Below, one piece after another: positions 22,998 through 34,856 of a DNA stretch of 64,000 bases. Each line of letters begins with the position of its first letter. The first letter of the stretch is position 1. The translations under genes and the position numbers were made by a program. The notes below the pieces were generated by a model. The model saw only the letters and a list, made by a program, of their open reading frames with translations, ran no database searches and had not been told where the DNA came from. Source of the stretch: Laetiporus sulphureus 93-53. Lineage: Eukaryota; Basidiomycota; Agaricomycetes; Polyporales; Laetiporaceae. The stretch is from positions 733,173 to 797,172 of the forward strand of contig NW_024468510.1 in NCBI RefSeq assembly GCF_001632365.1, written 5' to 3'.

Positions 22998-24114
22998 ATG
23001 ACGCAACTCTTCAAAGAGATGCGCCTCTACGGCTTCAGTGCGCTGTGTCTATCACCCTTGTTCGAAGGCTCGAGATGCTGATAGAAATGATCTTGTTATA
23101 GTCGCGATCCTGCTGCTTTCGGCGACAGTGCTTGGCATCGCAGCATACCTCGGAAGCATTTTTCTGCCAAACATACAACGTTGGTGGCTCATGGGTTGCG
23201 TCCGCTCACTGACATACTCAACGGAACACGCATGCAGATGACTTTGGGATCTTTTCCCTTATTGTGCCATCACTGACAATACTTGTATTCCTAATAACGT
23301 GAGTGCAGTGCGAGCCGTATCAGCTCATTCTCCAGCGTTCATCCCTTGCCGTTCATCAGGGTATCATGGTCTTCACCACGCACCGAAGCCATTGCCTTCT
23401 TCATACTCGGTGCATCATGGCTAGGTGGGTGCACCGGGTGGTTCTGTATAGCATATATTGACGAAACAACACAGCCATGGGGGCATGGTCGACGTGTGTA
23501 TCTTCATGTACTTGATCTTACTGAAGCTGACGCACACTAGCGACACCATAGGCTGGATCCAATGCGACGCGCTTGGTGGCGTCACAAGACCAACCAAGAA
23601 TGGGGGAACCAGTGAGTTACCCAATACCTACATTTATTCCAAAATTCTGACTAGGAGTCCTTATCAGTCTCTGCTAGCTCATGGTGCTACGAGATGAAGG
23701 TCATTGAAGCATTCTCTTGGATGATCTTCTGCCTCTGTAGGTTTCATCTATCTTTTCCGCCCTGAAGTGTTTTTACAGAACCCGAAAGTCGCCATATACC
23801 TATGGGTTTTGATAGCACTGACAAGCCGCGCTCGCGTTTTGGGCCACCCATATGCGTGGGCGGAACCCATCTTCGAGCTGCCTTGGTTTGGCGAATTCCC
23901 TGGCTGGCCATACTCCGGTGGGGCCTTTGCTCCCGGACAGCAAACGGGCTTCTCCACAGGCGCATATATGCCGGTGCCTTACATGACTCCGATGATCAAT
24001 GGGGGCTATGTTGTACAGCAAGCCCCAGGGCATTCAGTGATCGTTCAGCCTGGAGCACCGGGTGGTCCACCAGCAGTAACACAGGTTCCTGGCGCGGTGA
24101 GCACCACTCCCTAA
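22998..24114 (+). CDS. MARVEL-type membrane protein 2
   Basis: Second four-helix MARVEL-type protein, same strand and similar exon plan as MARVEL gene 1, so probably an old tandem paralogue. The predicted start MTQLFKEMRLYGF is spliced to the first helix (IAILLLSATVLGIAAYLGSI). Further helices follow: FSLIVPSLTILVFLI, then EAIAFFILGASWLGG, and a fourth around VIEAFSWMIFCL with VAIYLWVLIALTSRA. Between helices 3 and 4 is a Cys-containing loop (DTIGWIQCDALGG ... WCYEMK). The C-terminus has the ELPWFGEFPGWPY motif that I associate with fungal MARVEL proteins, then a Gly/Pro/Val-rich end without RQDSSR repeats. The splice before the last exon is uncertain: joining T at about 23738 to CA after 23809 keeps the frame but removes most of helix 4, while keeping helix 4 needs an unusually short intron. 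Function unknown. Confidence 0.75.
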
Positions 24115-24915
24115 AGATCTGGGGTCGAAAGCACAGCCGCCTCTACCACAGAGGGACGTGCTATTGTATCCGGGTGGGATCTGGAAGAAATGCGATACTA
24201 ACCATTCTTGTGATGGTCCCCTTTGTTCAGTAATGTTACCAAATTTTCTCAACGTTGATGTTATGAAATACCCTTGGAAGGACGAAAAAACAAATGCTCG
24301 TTTCCTACTGCTACATAGATTTCAAACTGCATTTTCGAATCCGACGCTCGCGGAACGGAACCAAAGAATATCAGAGGAAACGTGGAGTTTCATGGAGCTA
24401 TCATACAACGTGGATCAGACCGATGGAGCGGAAGAGAGAGGGAAAAGAGGAACTGCCGCTGTCATCCTCGACGGACTATGTATGTAACCTATGTATATGA
24501 TTGTAATGCGACGTTCGATTGTGCACGACGTGTGAAAGCCTCGAGGCAAGGATAGTGCGTGAGAGCGATCACGAGGAGCCCCACCGAACAGCCGCCTCGT
24601 GTTGTTGCCGTCGAAATACCCTGATACGAGACTTATCCTTGGGCTTGACCTCAGATAGCGCGCTGCTCTAGATATGCAGCTCGGTAGGCAACTGCACCGG
24701 GAGCAGATAGTGCGGTCCATTACAGCAGGTGCGCAGTGCAGAGACACGGAATGGGATGTCAAGGATACTGAGAACTTCGCTCTGATAGTAGCTCTGGCAA
24801 CCTTTTCAGCGCATGCCCTAACACGGCTGGTCCCTCGTTCCACGAGTCAGTCTCCTCTCCTGAGGCTGTGAATCCAAAAGCGCACGTTCTGATCATCTTA
24901 ATTAGACACCTACAG
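24115..24915. other. Intergenic, no gene recognised
   Basis: About 800 bases after MARVEL gene 2. A minus-strand frame at 24415-24843 is open but has no domain and an Arg/Ser/Cys-skewed composition. A plus-strand segment near 24750-24830 (FALIVALATFSAHALTRL) could be an upstream exon of the candidate below. Confidence 0.35.
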
Positions 24916-25321
24916 CTTAATGCAGAGTGCTGTGGCTATGCTGATGTTGGCTTCCATGTCACTTCTGTGAATATTTCCATCCCCCTCTATTTCCGCACGT
25001 ACGGAGAACTCACCATCGCATGGATGACCCCGATGTCTTCGCAGCGTCGTCACGCACCGCAGGCACAACGGGCCGCTCCTCACGCGGGCGCAGCAGGAGA
25101 CGATGCTCGTCGTGGCATTCGGCATGGTCTGGTTCGGTGAGTACGTCCGATCGGCATGCGGGTGGCGAGCGGCGATTAGACACGAAATCCCTCTTGCAAA
25201 GGCCATGCGGTCCGGCGCGGGAAGGGGAAGGTGGGAGCCGGGGCTCACGAATGGGTGGAGGTCGTATCCTTGCGGGGGCGACGCGGTATCCTGCGTGGAG
25301 GAAGAGTGGATTTGGTACTGA
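24916..25321 (+). CDS. Possible 3' part of an unrecognised gene
   Basis: Weak candidate. A frame opening after an acceptor (CTACAG) at 24915 encodes LNAECCGYADVGFHVTS and onward. It splices cleanly through a 46-nt GT...AG intron (about 24999-25044) into a frame with a hydrophobic segment, QQETMLVVAFGMVWFGEY, that stays open to TGA at 25319-25321. A CCG motif before a hydrophobic segment is reminiscent of tetraspanins, but the other tetraspanin landmarks are missing. I could not define the 5' exons. It may be a decayed membrane-protein gene next to the two MARVEL genes. Confidence 0.22.
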
Positions 25322-26198
25322 GAGTCGGCATGAAGCATAGGCACGTTGCGCAGTGAGCCCGCTAACCAGAGGCCACGGAGGTTCTAGCAGGCTTACGGAT
25401 ATCTCATATGCAAAGGCGGGAGACCAGCTGCGGAGCTATATGATACATGACTTCAGCTATAATTTCATGCACGAATCGCATACAATCTAAAGTCATGATC
25501 AGCGGCATATCATATGAACTTTGTGTGCAAGATGAGCGCACGGACTTCGCGACATGGGCGATCATAACACCCTCCTCAATCAAGAGCCACATTTCGCGAG
25601 CTGAGAGCGTACCACTTTGAGAAAAGGTCAAATGAAGCGGCCGAGCCCGTGTATATCGCAAGAAAAACATTCTCGCTATGTGAAATGCATGGCTTCTCTG
25701 TCGGAAACATTGACGCAACACTTGCCGTTCTTAGCTGAATAATGATGGGACGGTGTGAGCCAGTGATAGGGCATCGAGATGGGCAAGCAGGAAAGCTTCG
25801 GGAATACAGAGCTCAGCGGCCAGCTGAAAACCGACGAAACATACACATTGGATGCCTCCGAAGCAGCAATAAAACAAAGTTTGAATCCGTAGAGAGCACT
25901 GCAGAGACCCCGAGGACTGCCGGTTTTGTACATTCCGTATTCGGTCCGGGTCCGGGCCCGGGCTATACTGGATTCAGGGTGCTCCCGAGAGTGATCGACT
26001 CCTCCCAGCGGTTACTACCAGTACCATCCAACGTCCTCCTCTCTTCGCCTCCGCTGTAGCTATCGCTCGCTCATCTTGCGCTCACCTCTTTCTCGCTTAC
26101 TCCCATCCTTCGCACGTCAACGGACCCCTCTGTAGAGAAGGATCAACATGATGAGTGTCCTATAATTTAATGGTATGCTCTACATATCTTGATAGTCA
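25322..26198. other. Intergenic, no gene recognised
   Basis: About 880 bases ahead of the E2 gene. The final 200 bases are pyrimidine-rich (CTCTTCGCCTCCG and similar) and probably form its promoter and 5' UTR. Other short frames lack any support. Confidence 0.45.
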
Positions 26199-27078
26199 AT
26201 GTGGCATATCTACAGTGCCCCAAGCAAGCGTCGCATCGAAACCGATGTTATGAAGCTGTAAGTCTCCCGCCTCCACTCCTTGTTTTATCTCAGGGTGCCG
26301 ACCGTGCTGATGGTTAGGCTGATGTCTGATTACGAGGTGAACCTCGTCAATGATAACATGCAGGAGTTCTACGTTCGCTTCTACGGTCCTGCAGAAAGTG
26401 AGCATAGTTCTCTTCATAAATGGTCGCCCACCGGCGTGCTGACTATGTGGCGACAGCACCTTTCGCAGGTGGCGTTTGGAAGATACATGTGGAGCTCCCT
26501 GACCAGTACCCATTCAAGTCTCCCAGTATCGGCTTCATGAACAAGATCTTCCACCCCAACATCGACGAGCTGTGCGTGCATGCTTGCCTCCCCGCTCTAT
26601 TCTCGTCACCTGGACTGATAGCTCCGCGCGCCCGCAGGAGCGGCTCTGTGTGCCTGGACGTCATCAACCAGACTTGGTCACCTATGTTCGGTGAGCGCTC
26701 GCGCCTTACAGTTTTCACCTTCCCAGGGCAATTCATAGCCCATACTCATGCGGCCCGATAATGCAGACATGATCAACATATTCGAAGTTTTCCTTCCACA
26801 GCTCTTGCGCTACCCCAATCCGAGTGACCCGCTGAACGGTGAGGCAGCTGCACTGCTCATGCGCCACCCAAAGGAGTACGATGCCAAGGTCAAGGGTGCG
26901 TGTATATCTCTTCTTATCTCCCACGGCTATGACTGATATCTCGCGACTAGAATATGTGCAGCGCTTTGCGACGAAGGAGGCTGCGGACGCGGCAGCAGGC
27001 AAGGAAGAGGAGGATGAAGAGGACGATGAGATGAGCGAAGTCAGCAGCATAAGCGAGGAAGAGGCTACCGAGTCGTGA
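26199..27078 (+). CDS. UBC8: Ubiquitin-conjugating enzyme E2, UBE2H/Ubc8 type
   Basis: Predicted 187-residue E2. Yeast Ubc8 works with the GID/CTLH ligase in degrading gluconeogenic enzymes; UBE2H is the human counterpart. Six exons: 26199-26257, 26318-26397, 26457-26571, 26638-26690, 26767-26895 and 26951-27078; the total divides by three. The UBC fold is complete: [57 protein letters not shown], the active-site [12 protein letters not shown] with the catalytic Cys, then [20 protein letters not shown] and an acidic C-terminal tail rich in Glu and Ser, as in the family. The start is uncertain: ATG at 26199 gives [12 protein letters not shown], whereas relatives usually begin with a short MS-type peptide. 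An upstream ATGATGAG at 26149 could supply that only through a non-canonical junction. Confidence 0.92.
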
Positions 27079-27462
27079 CTCGTTGGTACGTTATCCGCTC
27101 GTACTAGTCACCTCTGCCTCCTTCCTGGCTTCCGCCTGTTGGAAAGTTGTTCCTCGCCTTTTCGGTTGCATTCTACTTATCACACGGACTTTTCATTCCT
27201 CCGCATCTCATTCCAGCTACGCTTGTGTTACACCCCTACGTCGTTCTCGCTCGGAGTAAATAGCTGTATGTAAATTCACTGTACCCAACTGTCTGGTAAC
27301 CAAGTCTCAGGCATGATAGCTTTCGGCTCGTCGGGCCTGATGCATCGGAACAACGGAATGTGGTCGTTCTCAACGAGTATCCAGCAGGTAAGTGGGTCTG
27401 GATTGCAGTGAGGTAGTAGAAGGCATTAAGTATCGAAAGCCCGTTAATCCAAAGCAACGCGA
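27079..27462. other. Convergent 3' intergenic region
   Basis: The E2 gene (plus) and the THOC5-like gene (minus) end toward each other. The 384 bases hold their 3' UTRs; nothing else is seen. Confidence 0.5.
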
Positions 27463-28372
27463 TCAACCCGGCACCGGTGTGTTTGCTGGGGTGTCTGTAC
27501 TTTGCACGAGGTCTGCCACCTTCTTCTGCACCTCCGTAGCAGTCTGTACGTGAATTAAGTTCATGATACTGATGACGAAGAGAAAGTAGTTCCCACAGAC
27601 CTTGATGAGAGTGTCGACCTGAGTTTTCACAGATTCCATTGTGGCGAGCTTGGCCTTGCTCTCCTTGAGCAGCTCCTCCTTCTCCTTCAGGATATCCTTC
27701 TGTTTCTGATCGAGCCTTTACAGATAGAGAGCTAAGCATGTAGCGGGCCAATTATGAGCAAGTATGGCGCACCTCTGTCTTTCCACGAGTTCGAAACTCA
27801 GCCGATTAAGCATCAGCTGATGTTCGTCCGCCAGCACACCCTCAGTCCTCGCCTCTTCTGGCGCAAGCTGAGTGAACTCCTCGATAGAGTACAATGGTAT
27901 ATCCTGGTAGATTGAGCTGCCAGTCCGCGCGGCGGTGTCAGATCGTGCGGGCAATTACTTGGATATAGGCCACTCACGCGAATTGGCGACACTTTTCTAT
28001 CTCCCGCTCAAGATGTCGCTTCTCGTATAGCAAATTCTGCAGGCCAAGGTATGTCTGGTCCATCTCATGGCGGGCATCGGCGGTAACCTGCTTGCGCGCG
28101 CGGGTGGCACCATTGGCAGCACGGTTGACGGCCTTAAGATGGGCAAATAGGGCGCCAGCACGGATGTGGATGGCGGCGGGGTCCCAGTCGAGATACTGTG
28201 CGGAGACGAGGTCGCGGAGTTTGTCGATGGCAACGTCGGGGAGGGGTGGGAGGACGACGTCCGTGCTGCTGTCGTCGACGGCCATGGCGGCGGCGAGTTC
28301 GGCGAACGAGGGTGTGGGAAGAGAGGAACGGAGGCCGGACCGGGGCACGGGACGTGAAGTGGGGTGCATCAT
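27463..28372 (-). CDS. THO complex subunit 5-like protein
   Basis: Predicted 244-residue subunit of the THO complex, which couples transcription to mRNA export in the nucleus. Four exons, minus strand: 28372-27978, 27916-27773, 27715-27601 and 27543-27463; the total divides by three. After a disordered start, the THOC5/Fmip signature is clear: DQTYLGLQNLLYEKRHLERE, EIEKCRQFASIYQDIPLYSI and EEFTQLAPEEAR, then HQLMLNRLSFELVERQRLDQ and a coiled coil rich in Lys/Glu. Human THOC5 is much longer (about 680 residues); fungal members are commonly short and keep only this N-terminal coiled-coil half. The tail ends TPANTPVPG. It lies head to head with glucose-6-phosphate dehydrogenase, 189 bp apart. 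Confidence 0.85.
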
Positions 28373-28561
28373 GTCCTTGTCATCATGGACGGCGATTCGA
28401 GGGAATTACTGTAAGCCTCGATTACACGCCTGCTGAACGAGCAGGCGCCTCTAGATCTCCCAAGCAACGACTGCTCGTCCTCTCACACTCCCCGTCTCTC
28501 TTTTCTTCTCCTTCCTTCTCGACATTCACCACCTCCCTAGACATCTTCGAATACTACCACC
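28373..28561. promoter_or_regulatory. Shared divergent promoter region
   Basis: 189 bp between the THOC5-like start (minus) and the glucose-6-phosphate dehydrogenase start (plus). The half next to the dehydrogenase is a strong C/T-rich run (about 28470-28550) of the kind found just upstream of highly expressed fungal genes. Confidence 0.45.
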
Positions 28562-30931
28562 ATGACTGGCCGTCCGCGCGCGATGTCGGGCACCATCCCT
28601 TCGATGGAGGCCGCCCACGACGAGCTCAAGGAGAATACCATCATCGTTGGTGCGTCTGATCGCACGTCGCCTCCCCGCGTTTTGTTGATGCGTCATACCT
28701 ACCCATGTAGTCCTGGGCGCCTCTGGAGATCTTGCGAAGAAGAAGGTGAGTGATCGTCTGTTCTCTCGGGGGCGAGGCTGCGACCGTGATTTGTATGCCG
28801 CGGACTGTTTGCTTTGTCGTGGGCATGCTGCAATTGATCGACGCGGATCTTGGCCGTAGCTCGCACCCCCTGCTTAGGCGCGTTCCAACGAGGTGCAGTC
28901 TTGAAAAGATACACTCCTCGGCAATGCATGAGGGCCTCGGGGTTGATGTCCCCCGCAGCTACTCTACAGCACCTCGCGGGCCAGACGTGCTTTCGAGGAT
29001 GGCAGGGGCGATGACTGATAAGCGCGATGGTACTGTTGAAGGCAATTTCGTACACGAACGTTTCCGACATTATACCAGCCCGCCCGCCAAGCCGGCCGTC
29101 CATTCGAACGCTTGCTTTTTAGTGTCTATGTGTCACAGGCTGCTGGATGGCGGGGCGATTTTAGCAGTATTCTAACTCACAAGTTAACAGACGTACCCTG
29201 CTCTCTTCGGTCTGTACCGGATGGGTTTCCTTCCTAAGGGAATCCAAATTGTCGGCTATGCACGCACCAAGATGGATGACGCCGAGTATCACAAGCGTGT
29301 CACATCATACATCAAGGTCGACGATGATGATGCTGATGGAAAGACAAAACTCGACGAATTCAAGAAGATAACCTCGTACATTTCAGGTGGCTACGAGGAC
29401 TCGCCATCCTTCGAGAACCTCAACAGATACGTAGAGAATCTCGAGTCCGGATACCAAACCATGGAACGCAATCGCATTTTCTACCTTGCTCTTCCTCCCA
29501 GCGTCTTCATTCCAGTCGCACAACACCTCAAGGATCAGTGCTATTTCCCACCAAAGATCGGCAAATGCCGCATTATCGTCGAAAAGCCGTTTGGGAAAGA
29601 CCTTGAGTCCTCCCGTGAGCTTCTTGGATCCTTGAAGCAACATTGGACAGAAGATGAAACCTTCCGGATTGACCACTACCTCGGGAAGGAAATGGTTAAG
29701 AATCTGCTCGTGCTTCGCTTTGCCAACATCGCATTCAGCTCCTTCTGGGACAAGAACTCGATCAGTAATGTCCAGATTACGTTCAAAGAACCATTCGGTA
29801 CCGAAGGTCGTGGCGGATACTTCGATGAATTCGGAATCATTCGTGACATCCTCCAGAACCGTTTGCATATATTCACCGAATTTGTTTGAAAACGGCAAGC
29901 TAACGTCATCTTCGTACAGATTTATTGCAGGTGTTGAGCGTCCTGACCATGGAGCGACCCGTCTCGTTCGCGGCAGAGGATATCCGTGACGAGAAGGTGC
30001 ATAGCCCATTTTCATCTGTAGTGTAGTGCTCGCTCTGCTCACCTCTCGGCACAGGTGAAAGTCTTACGTTCAATCCCGCCCATTGAGCGCAGTGATACCT
30101 TACTCGGCCAGTACGTCGCTGCGCACGGCAAGCCCGGCTACCTCGATGACGACACAGTTCCACACAACTCAGTCTGTCCCACGTATGCCGCGACCACGCT
30201 CTGGATCCACAACCCCCGGTGGGAGGGTGTGCCCTTCATCTTGAAGGCCGGCAAAGGTTGGAATGAGCTGACGTTCTGCTGGATGTGTCACTAATCAGGT
30301 CTCTACGCAGCACTCAACGAGGCAAAGGTAGAGATCCGGATACAGTTCAAGGACGTGACACAGGGTATCTTCAAGGACATCTCGCGTAACGAGCTCGTCA
30401 TCCGCATTCAGCCTTCGGAGGCTGTATACTTGAAGTTAAACACGAAAACGCCTGGTCTTTACACCCGTGCGATCCCAACGGAGATGGATTTGACGTACAA
30501 GCGGCGTTTCGTGGAGGCCAAGATCCCGGAGGCATATGAGGCGCTGATTCTTGACGCACTCAAGGGTGACCACTCCAACTTCGTCCGAGATGATGAGCTG
30601 GACGTTGCCTGGAAGGTAGTTGTTCTCGAATGTAACTGAATGTACAGAGCTGACCTACATGTTGCTGCACACCAGATCTTCACCCCAATTCTTCACTGGA
30701 TAGACGGCAAGAATGGGCCCTCGCCGAAGCCCGTTCCCTACCCATATGGCTCGCGCGGTCCGAAAGAGCTCGATGCGTTCATCGCGAAGTACGGTTACAA
30801 GCGGACTGTTGCGGAATAGTGAGTTCCGTCCATTGACGTTGTGTTGCATGCTCTTAACCTCGCCACCTTCTTGTTACTTCCGCTAATGCGCATATAGCGA
30901 GTGGCCGGTGACGAATCTAGCATCGTTGTGA
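28562..30931 (+). CDS. ZWF1: Glucose-6-phosphate 1-dehydrogenase
   Basis: Predicted 517-residue enzyme (EC 1.1.1.49) that starts the oxidative pentose phosphate pathway and supplies cytosolic NADPH. Eight exons: 28562-28649, 28711-28745, 29191-29860, 29920-29996, 30055-30256, 30311-30615, 30676-30818 and 30898-30931; the sum is exactly 518 codons. The NADP-binding motif is [20 protein letters not shown] and the catalytic site is [13 protein letters not shown] (with His as base). [30 protein letters not shown] and [12 protein letters not shown] are also family blocks, and the C-terminus ends [11 protein letters not shown]. All catalytic residues are present. Unlike the other introns (about 55-80 nt), intron 2 (28746-29190) is 445 nt. 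No insertion or frameshift is seen. Confidence 0.96.
28746..29190 (+). other. Unusually long intron 2 of glucose-6-phosphate dehydrogenase
   Basis: 445-nt intron with GTGAGTGAT donor and AACAG acceptor, and a CTAACTC branch-like site shortly before the acceptor. It splits the dinucleotide-binding motif from the rest. Open frames inside it on either strand show no recognisable protein. It could host a regulatory element or a small RNA, but nothing in the sequence proves this. Confidence 0.8.
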
Positions 30932-31929
30932 AGTTTTACGTGTGCATGCCGAGTCTCGTTGTCATGTTAGCTGAGTCTTGAAGCTTGATGTCTTATTATC
31001 GGCGGATGCATTGACTGTTTGGATGTGGAGCGCGAGAAAGCAAAGAAGTTTGTGAAGAGTGGTAATTAGAATCTTGCTTGTATGTTGTGTAATTGAAACT
31101 GTATCACTGCCCAGAAGACATCTGCATTGCTTTGACTAGATCACCAAATGTTCACTTGTTCGAGATGCTCGACATTGTCGAGTCTCGACCGGCTGGACCT
31201 ACGTAAATTTGCAGACCCGAAAAGCACAACGCTATCGTTGTTCGGTACCCTTCACCCACGTCGTGATCGGGAATCAAGCTGTGGCTCGACCTGTCCCCCT
31301 TAGACCGGTAGAAGGTTACCATTCAGCACATCTAGGCGAACGTGTCAGGTAACGCCAACGCTCTGCATTGCTCAAGCGTCATTCAGTTGCTGAGAAATTC
31401 CTTCCAGGGCTGTATCTGCCGGTATTGTATCCCATACTTATCAAAGCTCTGATGTTCTCTCCTATCTGCTGCGGCGTGCAGAGGTTGTCCTATCCTTTTG
31501 AAGGTTTCCCAGCCAGCACTCCACGTGCACGACACGCTAATCGGCTTCCGATTTCATGGTTAAGGACGACCTGTCTCGCACCCACCGGAGATGAAACAGC
31601 ACATCGCCGAGCGCGTGGCGCTGGGGCACACACGCTGCTACTTACGGTGATAGATAGTCTGTCAAATCGCTACATACGTGCGTTTTGCCGGTTTGAGTGT
31701 TGAAGATGGGCACATGCACTCTTATACTACTCTGGAGCCCGCCGGAGACTATTGCTTTGGACTCAGTGATACGTTGTTCTTGTCTTCTCTGTCGCTTCTG
31801 CCGCGGTATCATGATGACAGCTTCATAAGGTTCGGCGCTTGTGGGCTAATTTATAGAGCTCAGTATCTTAGGGATAGAGACTTCTTCCACACCCTGCTGT
31901 CTTACGTTGTGACCAGACTAGGACTCGAT
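30932..31929. other. Intergenic, no gene recognised
   Basis: About 1 kb between glucose-6-phosphate dehydrogenase and the DUF6533 gene. A plus-strand frame at 31368-31703 is open but resembles no family. The frame entering the DUF6533 gene extends upstream to about 31678, but the chosen start at 31930 fits the usual N-terminus better. Confidence 0.45.
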
Positions 31930-33550
31930 ATGTCGGCTGTCGCGGCATTACACGGATTGGATGCGGAGACGCTCAAACAGCAAGTGTCTCGTTTGTGCCC
32001 AATTCAGTCGCGACTAATGTTGATCCCATATCGACATGTAGCCTCATTTTCTCGCAATACCTATATCTTGCAGCTGCGGGTACGTGGCTCATGCATCTTG
32101 CCATTCTGTGTGGTATTGACCAGGGCTTCAGTATTTTGTTGCTACGACTATTGCTTGACGTTCCATCACGAGGTCCGATATGCTTGGTCTGCTAAGCTGT
32201 CTGGACTTACGGTGCTTTTCTACGTGCTTCGATACTGTTCGCTGTCCATCGTTCCCACAACGATATTGAAGTGCCTTCCGTGGATAACTCAGTCAGCAGC
32301 GGCCAGTGTGAGTTATTTTCATGCTCTTGTATCCTAGTTGAGCTGAACACCACGTAGAGGTACGTGCGCCAATCGCAAGTGGATCGGCTGAGTACAATGT
32401 ATGTTGAACAGCTGCGCAATCATAGTGAAGGTAGAAATGGCTTTCAACACGACTGTCCTATGTGGTGCTGCATGTGAGACAGCTCTGTGTATCATGATAG
32501 TTTGTTCTAAAACCTATGAATGTCCTATAGACTTCGCCGCTCTGCGCGTTTATGCAATCTTCGATTATAGCAAGACACTTTTTTGGATTGCACTCGCTAT
32601 AGGGCAGATCAACCCTGTATTCTGTCTTGTGAGCATAGCGGATCAATCAATGCAATCTGAAGACAGCTGACGCATCCTTTCCAGTACATTTTCCTTCATT
32701 CTGCACCCGACTACTTCCGACTACCTATACCATCTGGAGGTTGTGCAATAACCACATCTGTCAACAGCACGAGGTACGACTCTGCCTTGTCCATTTTGTT
32801 CTGATAGCTGAGCGATCTGTACAGATGTTTGTAGCTTTTATCCACAATTCAAACAGAGAAGATAGAGACTGATATATACTCCTGTAAAGTTATGATCGGC
32901 GGTAGGGCAACCGCATTGATCCTGGATGCCACCGTATTCCTCGCTACATGGCACAAGACCAGATCTATGAATGGTTCGTTGATTACTGTTGTCCTCAACA
33001 GAGATAGTAGGCCTCCTTTGCCCGTAATATCGTCCTCCTGAGGGGCTAATCTATGGCCTTTGCAGGCTGTCTGTACTTCGCGTGAGTGAAGGTCTGATTC
33101 TAGCGGTTCATCGGCCTCAACAGGTACTGCACAGTCTACTCTTTATCACGAACTTCGTCAGCCTGGCCATGCTCTGGCACACCTGGAAGGTGATTGCCTT
33201 TCTCTTCCACTCCATAGGCCAGCCTTCACCCTCACTGTGGCGTGATTATTCCCATCAGTATGTTGAGCCCGTATCGACCTGGATCGCCATGTACGTGCTC
33301 TTCCTTTTTACCACCATGGTCTATCATCGCTGTGCTAATACGCACGTAACGCTGCAGAATCACCGCAACGCTGACATCACACTTCATCCTCGACCTCCGC
33401 AAGGTGTCCCAGCGAAGCGATGCCGCAGTATTGGCAGAAGCGGAGCACATGCAGGCCTCTGAGTCGTTCCAGCTCCAAGCGACTGAGACGATCGTCTTTG
33501 CCACAGAAAGCGGGCAAAGCGTGAGCGACATGCAGCGGTCTGTGGTGTGA
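31930..33550 (+). CDS. DUF6533 multi-helix membrane protein
   Basis: Predicted seven-helix-like integral membrane protein of the DUF6533 family, abundant in mushrooms and of unknown function. About ten exons. The start MSAVAALHGLDAETLKQQ is followed by YLYLAAAVFCCYDYCLTFHH (the DUF6533 signature with YDYxLTF and then EVRYAW), then WSAKLSGLTVLFYVLRYCSL, a helix around CAIIVKVEMAFNTTVLC, then FAALRVYAIFDYSKTLFWIA, a loop with GGCAITTSVN, ATALILDATVFLATWHKT, NRDSCLYFALLFITNFV and ITATLTSHFILDLRK. The cytosolic tail ends QSVSDMQRSVV. The model needs a 2-nt exon (32358-32359) between two 50-nt introns to join AAAS to CAII. The junction after the NST segment (about 32773-32908) is uncertain. The gene looks intact. 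Confidence 0.75.
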
Positions 33551-34856
33551 AAAATACCGGCCTGAAGCCATGATCTTCAAATTCTTCGCATGATCCAGCC
33601 CGCACGGTCTTTGCCCTTGCCTGTCACACCACAGTCCGTTGACCTGGTGTACGATACCCGTCTCACTTCTATCCTTCTTGTACTCCCCAGTCACAGATAG
33701 ATAACTGCCAGGGGATTCCAGCCTAGGGGATTTCAGTGAGCGCCTGTACCGGCTTCGGACCTTTTTTGCTCATCTCGTTGGTTCTTGATGCATAATTGAA
33801 TGCATGCGCCAATTGTTTTGCATCCAAGTTGCGCAAAAGAGCCAATCACAGACTGTTCACCGTAATATCGTTGTCCCCCCCTTTTTTGGCTGTCTGGAGA
33901 GGACAAAGCTGTATAGAGGCGTATACACTTAGATAATCAGGTCATAAATGTTGCCCTCTCGGGCGCATATATAATGCATCATCGGATTGCCACAAAGCGA
34001 GTGTAGCAGGATATGAACGTCGATGAAGCATGAACTTCACGTAGCTGCAGATGGACAGGGCAGCGAGGCACGGCCGCGGTACGAACGCCCTTGCTGCGAG
34101 GTTGAGACTCTCCAGGAAGACTGCTCGGCTCCCTGGGTATCAGACCCAGCAGACGAGCGCGCGTTTCAGCAAAGTCTTCCGACGTTCGCGCCAAAAAAAA
34201 GGTACCATAATAGCCGATGACTCGCTCGCATATTTCGCGCGGAAAGCGAGAGTTCTGAGCGGCCGATCGAAGCGGGCGACTCGCATATATTCATCACTGC
34301 AGAACTAGCAGAACTGGAAGACATCGCACTTAGCTGCTCGGTGGCCGGCATCAGTACGCGCTTGAGACGGTGCTTCGATTCTACTCACGAACAAAATCCA
34401 CGTAATGCAGTGCGTGCCGAGCGCCGACCGCTTCTTCCCCGCAGCCTGAACGTTGAACGTCGAACGCCGAGCCCGAGTAATTGATGGACCGCACATCAAC
34501 GTCCATTGCTTCTAGCGGCGGGCGTCATCGACCATGAGACAAGTACCGATACCGTTCAGCGCTGTACGCGGGCGGACGTCAGACAAAACGCACGAGTTCA
34601 CAAACGATCAACAGAACATGCATCATCAATATCGTCTCAGCACGCAAAAACCTGTCAAAAGCCAACCATCACATGTGATCCAGAGAAGGATTAGCGTATG
34701 CATGTAAATACAAGAGATTCCAGTAACACCAGATAACATGACGATGACCGAGACGACCCAGCGGCCGCTCGAAACCACCACCGTGCGCTCTATCCGACCA
34801 AACAACCATGCGTACTAGTAACGTGCGACCCACCTACCCAACTCGCACTCTCATCC
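33551..34856. other. Intergenic, no gene recognised
   Basis: About 1.3 kb between the DUF6533 gene and the RING-LON gene, whose 3' ends face each other. Several short frames exist on both strands without support. A run of eight A lies near 34194-34201. Confidence 0.45.
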
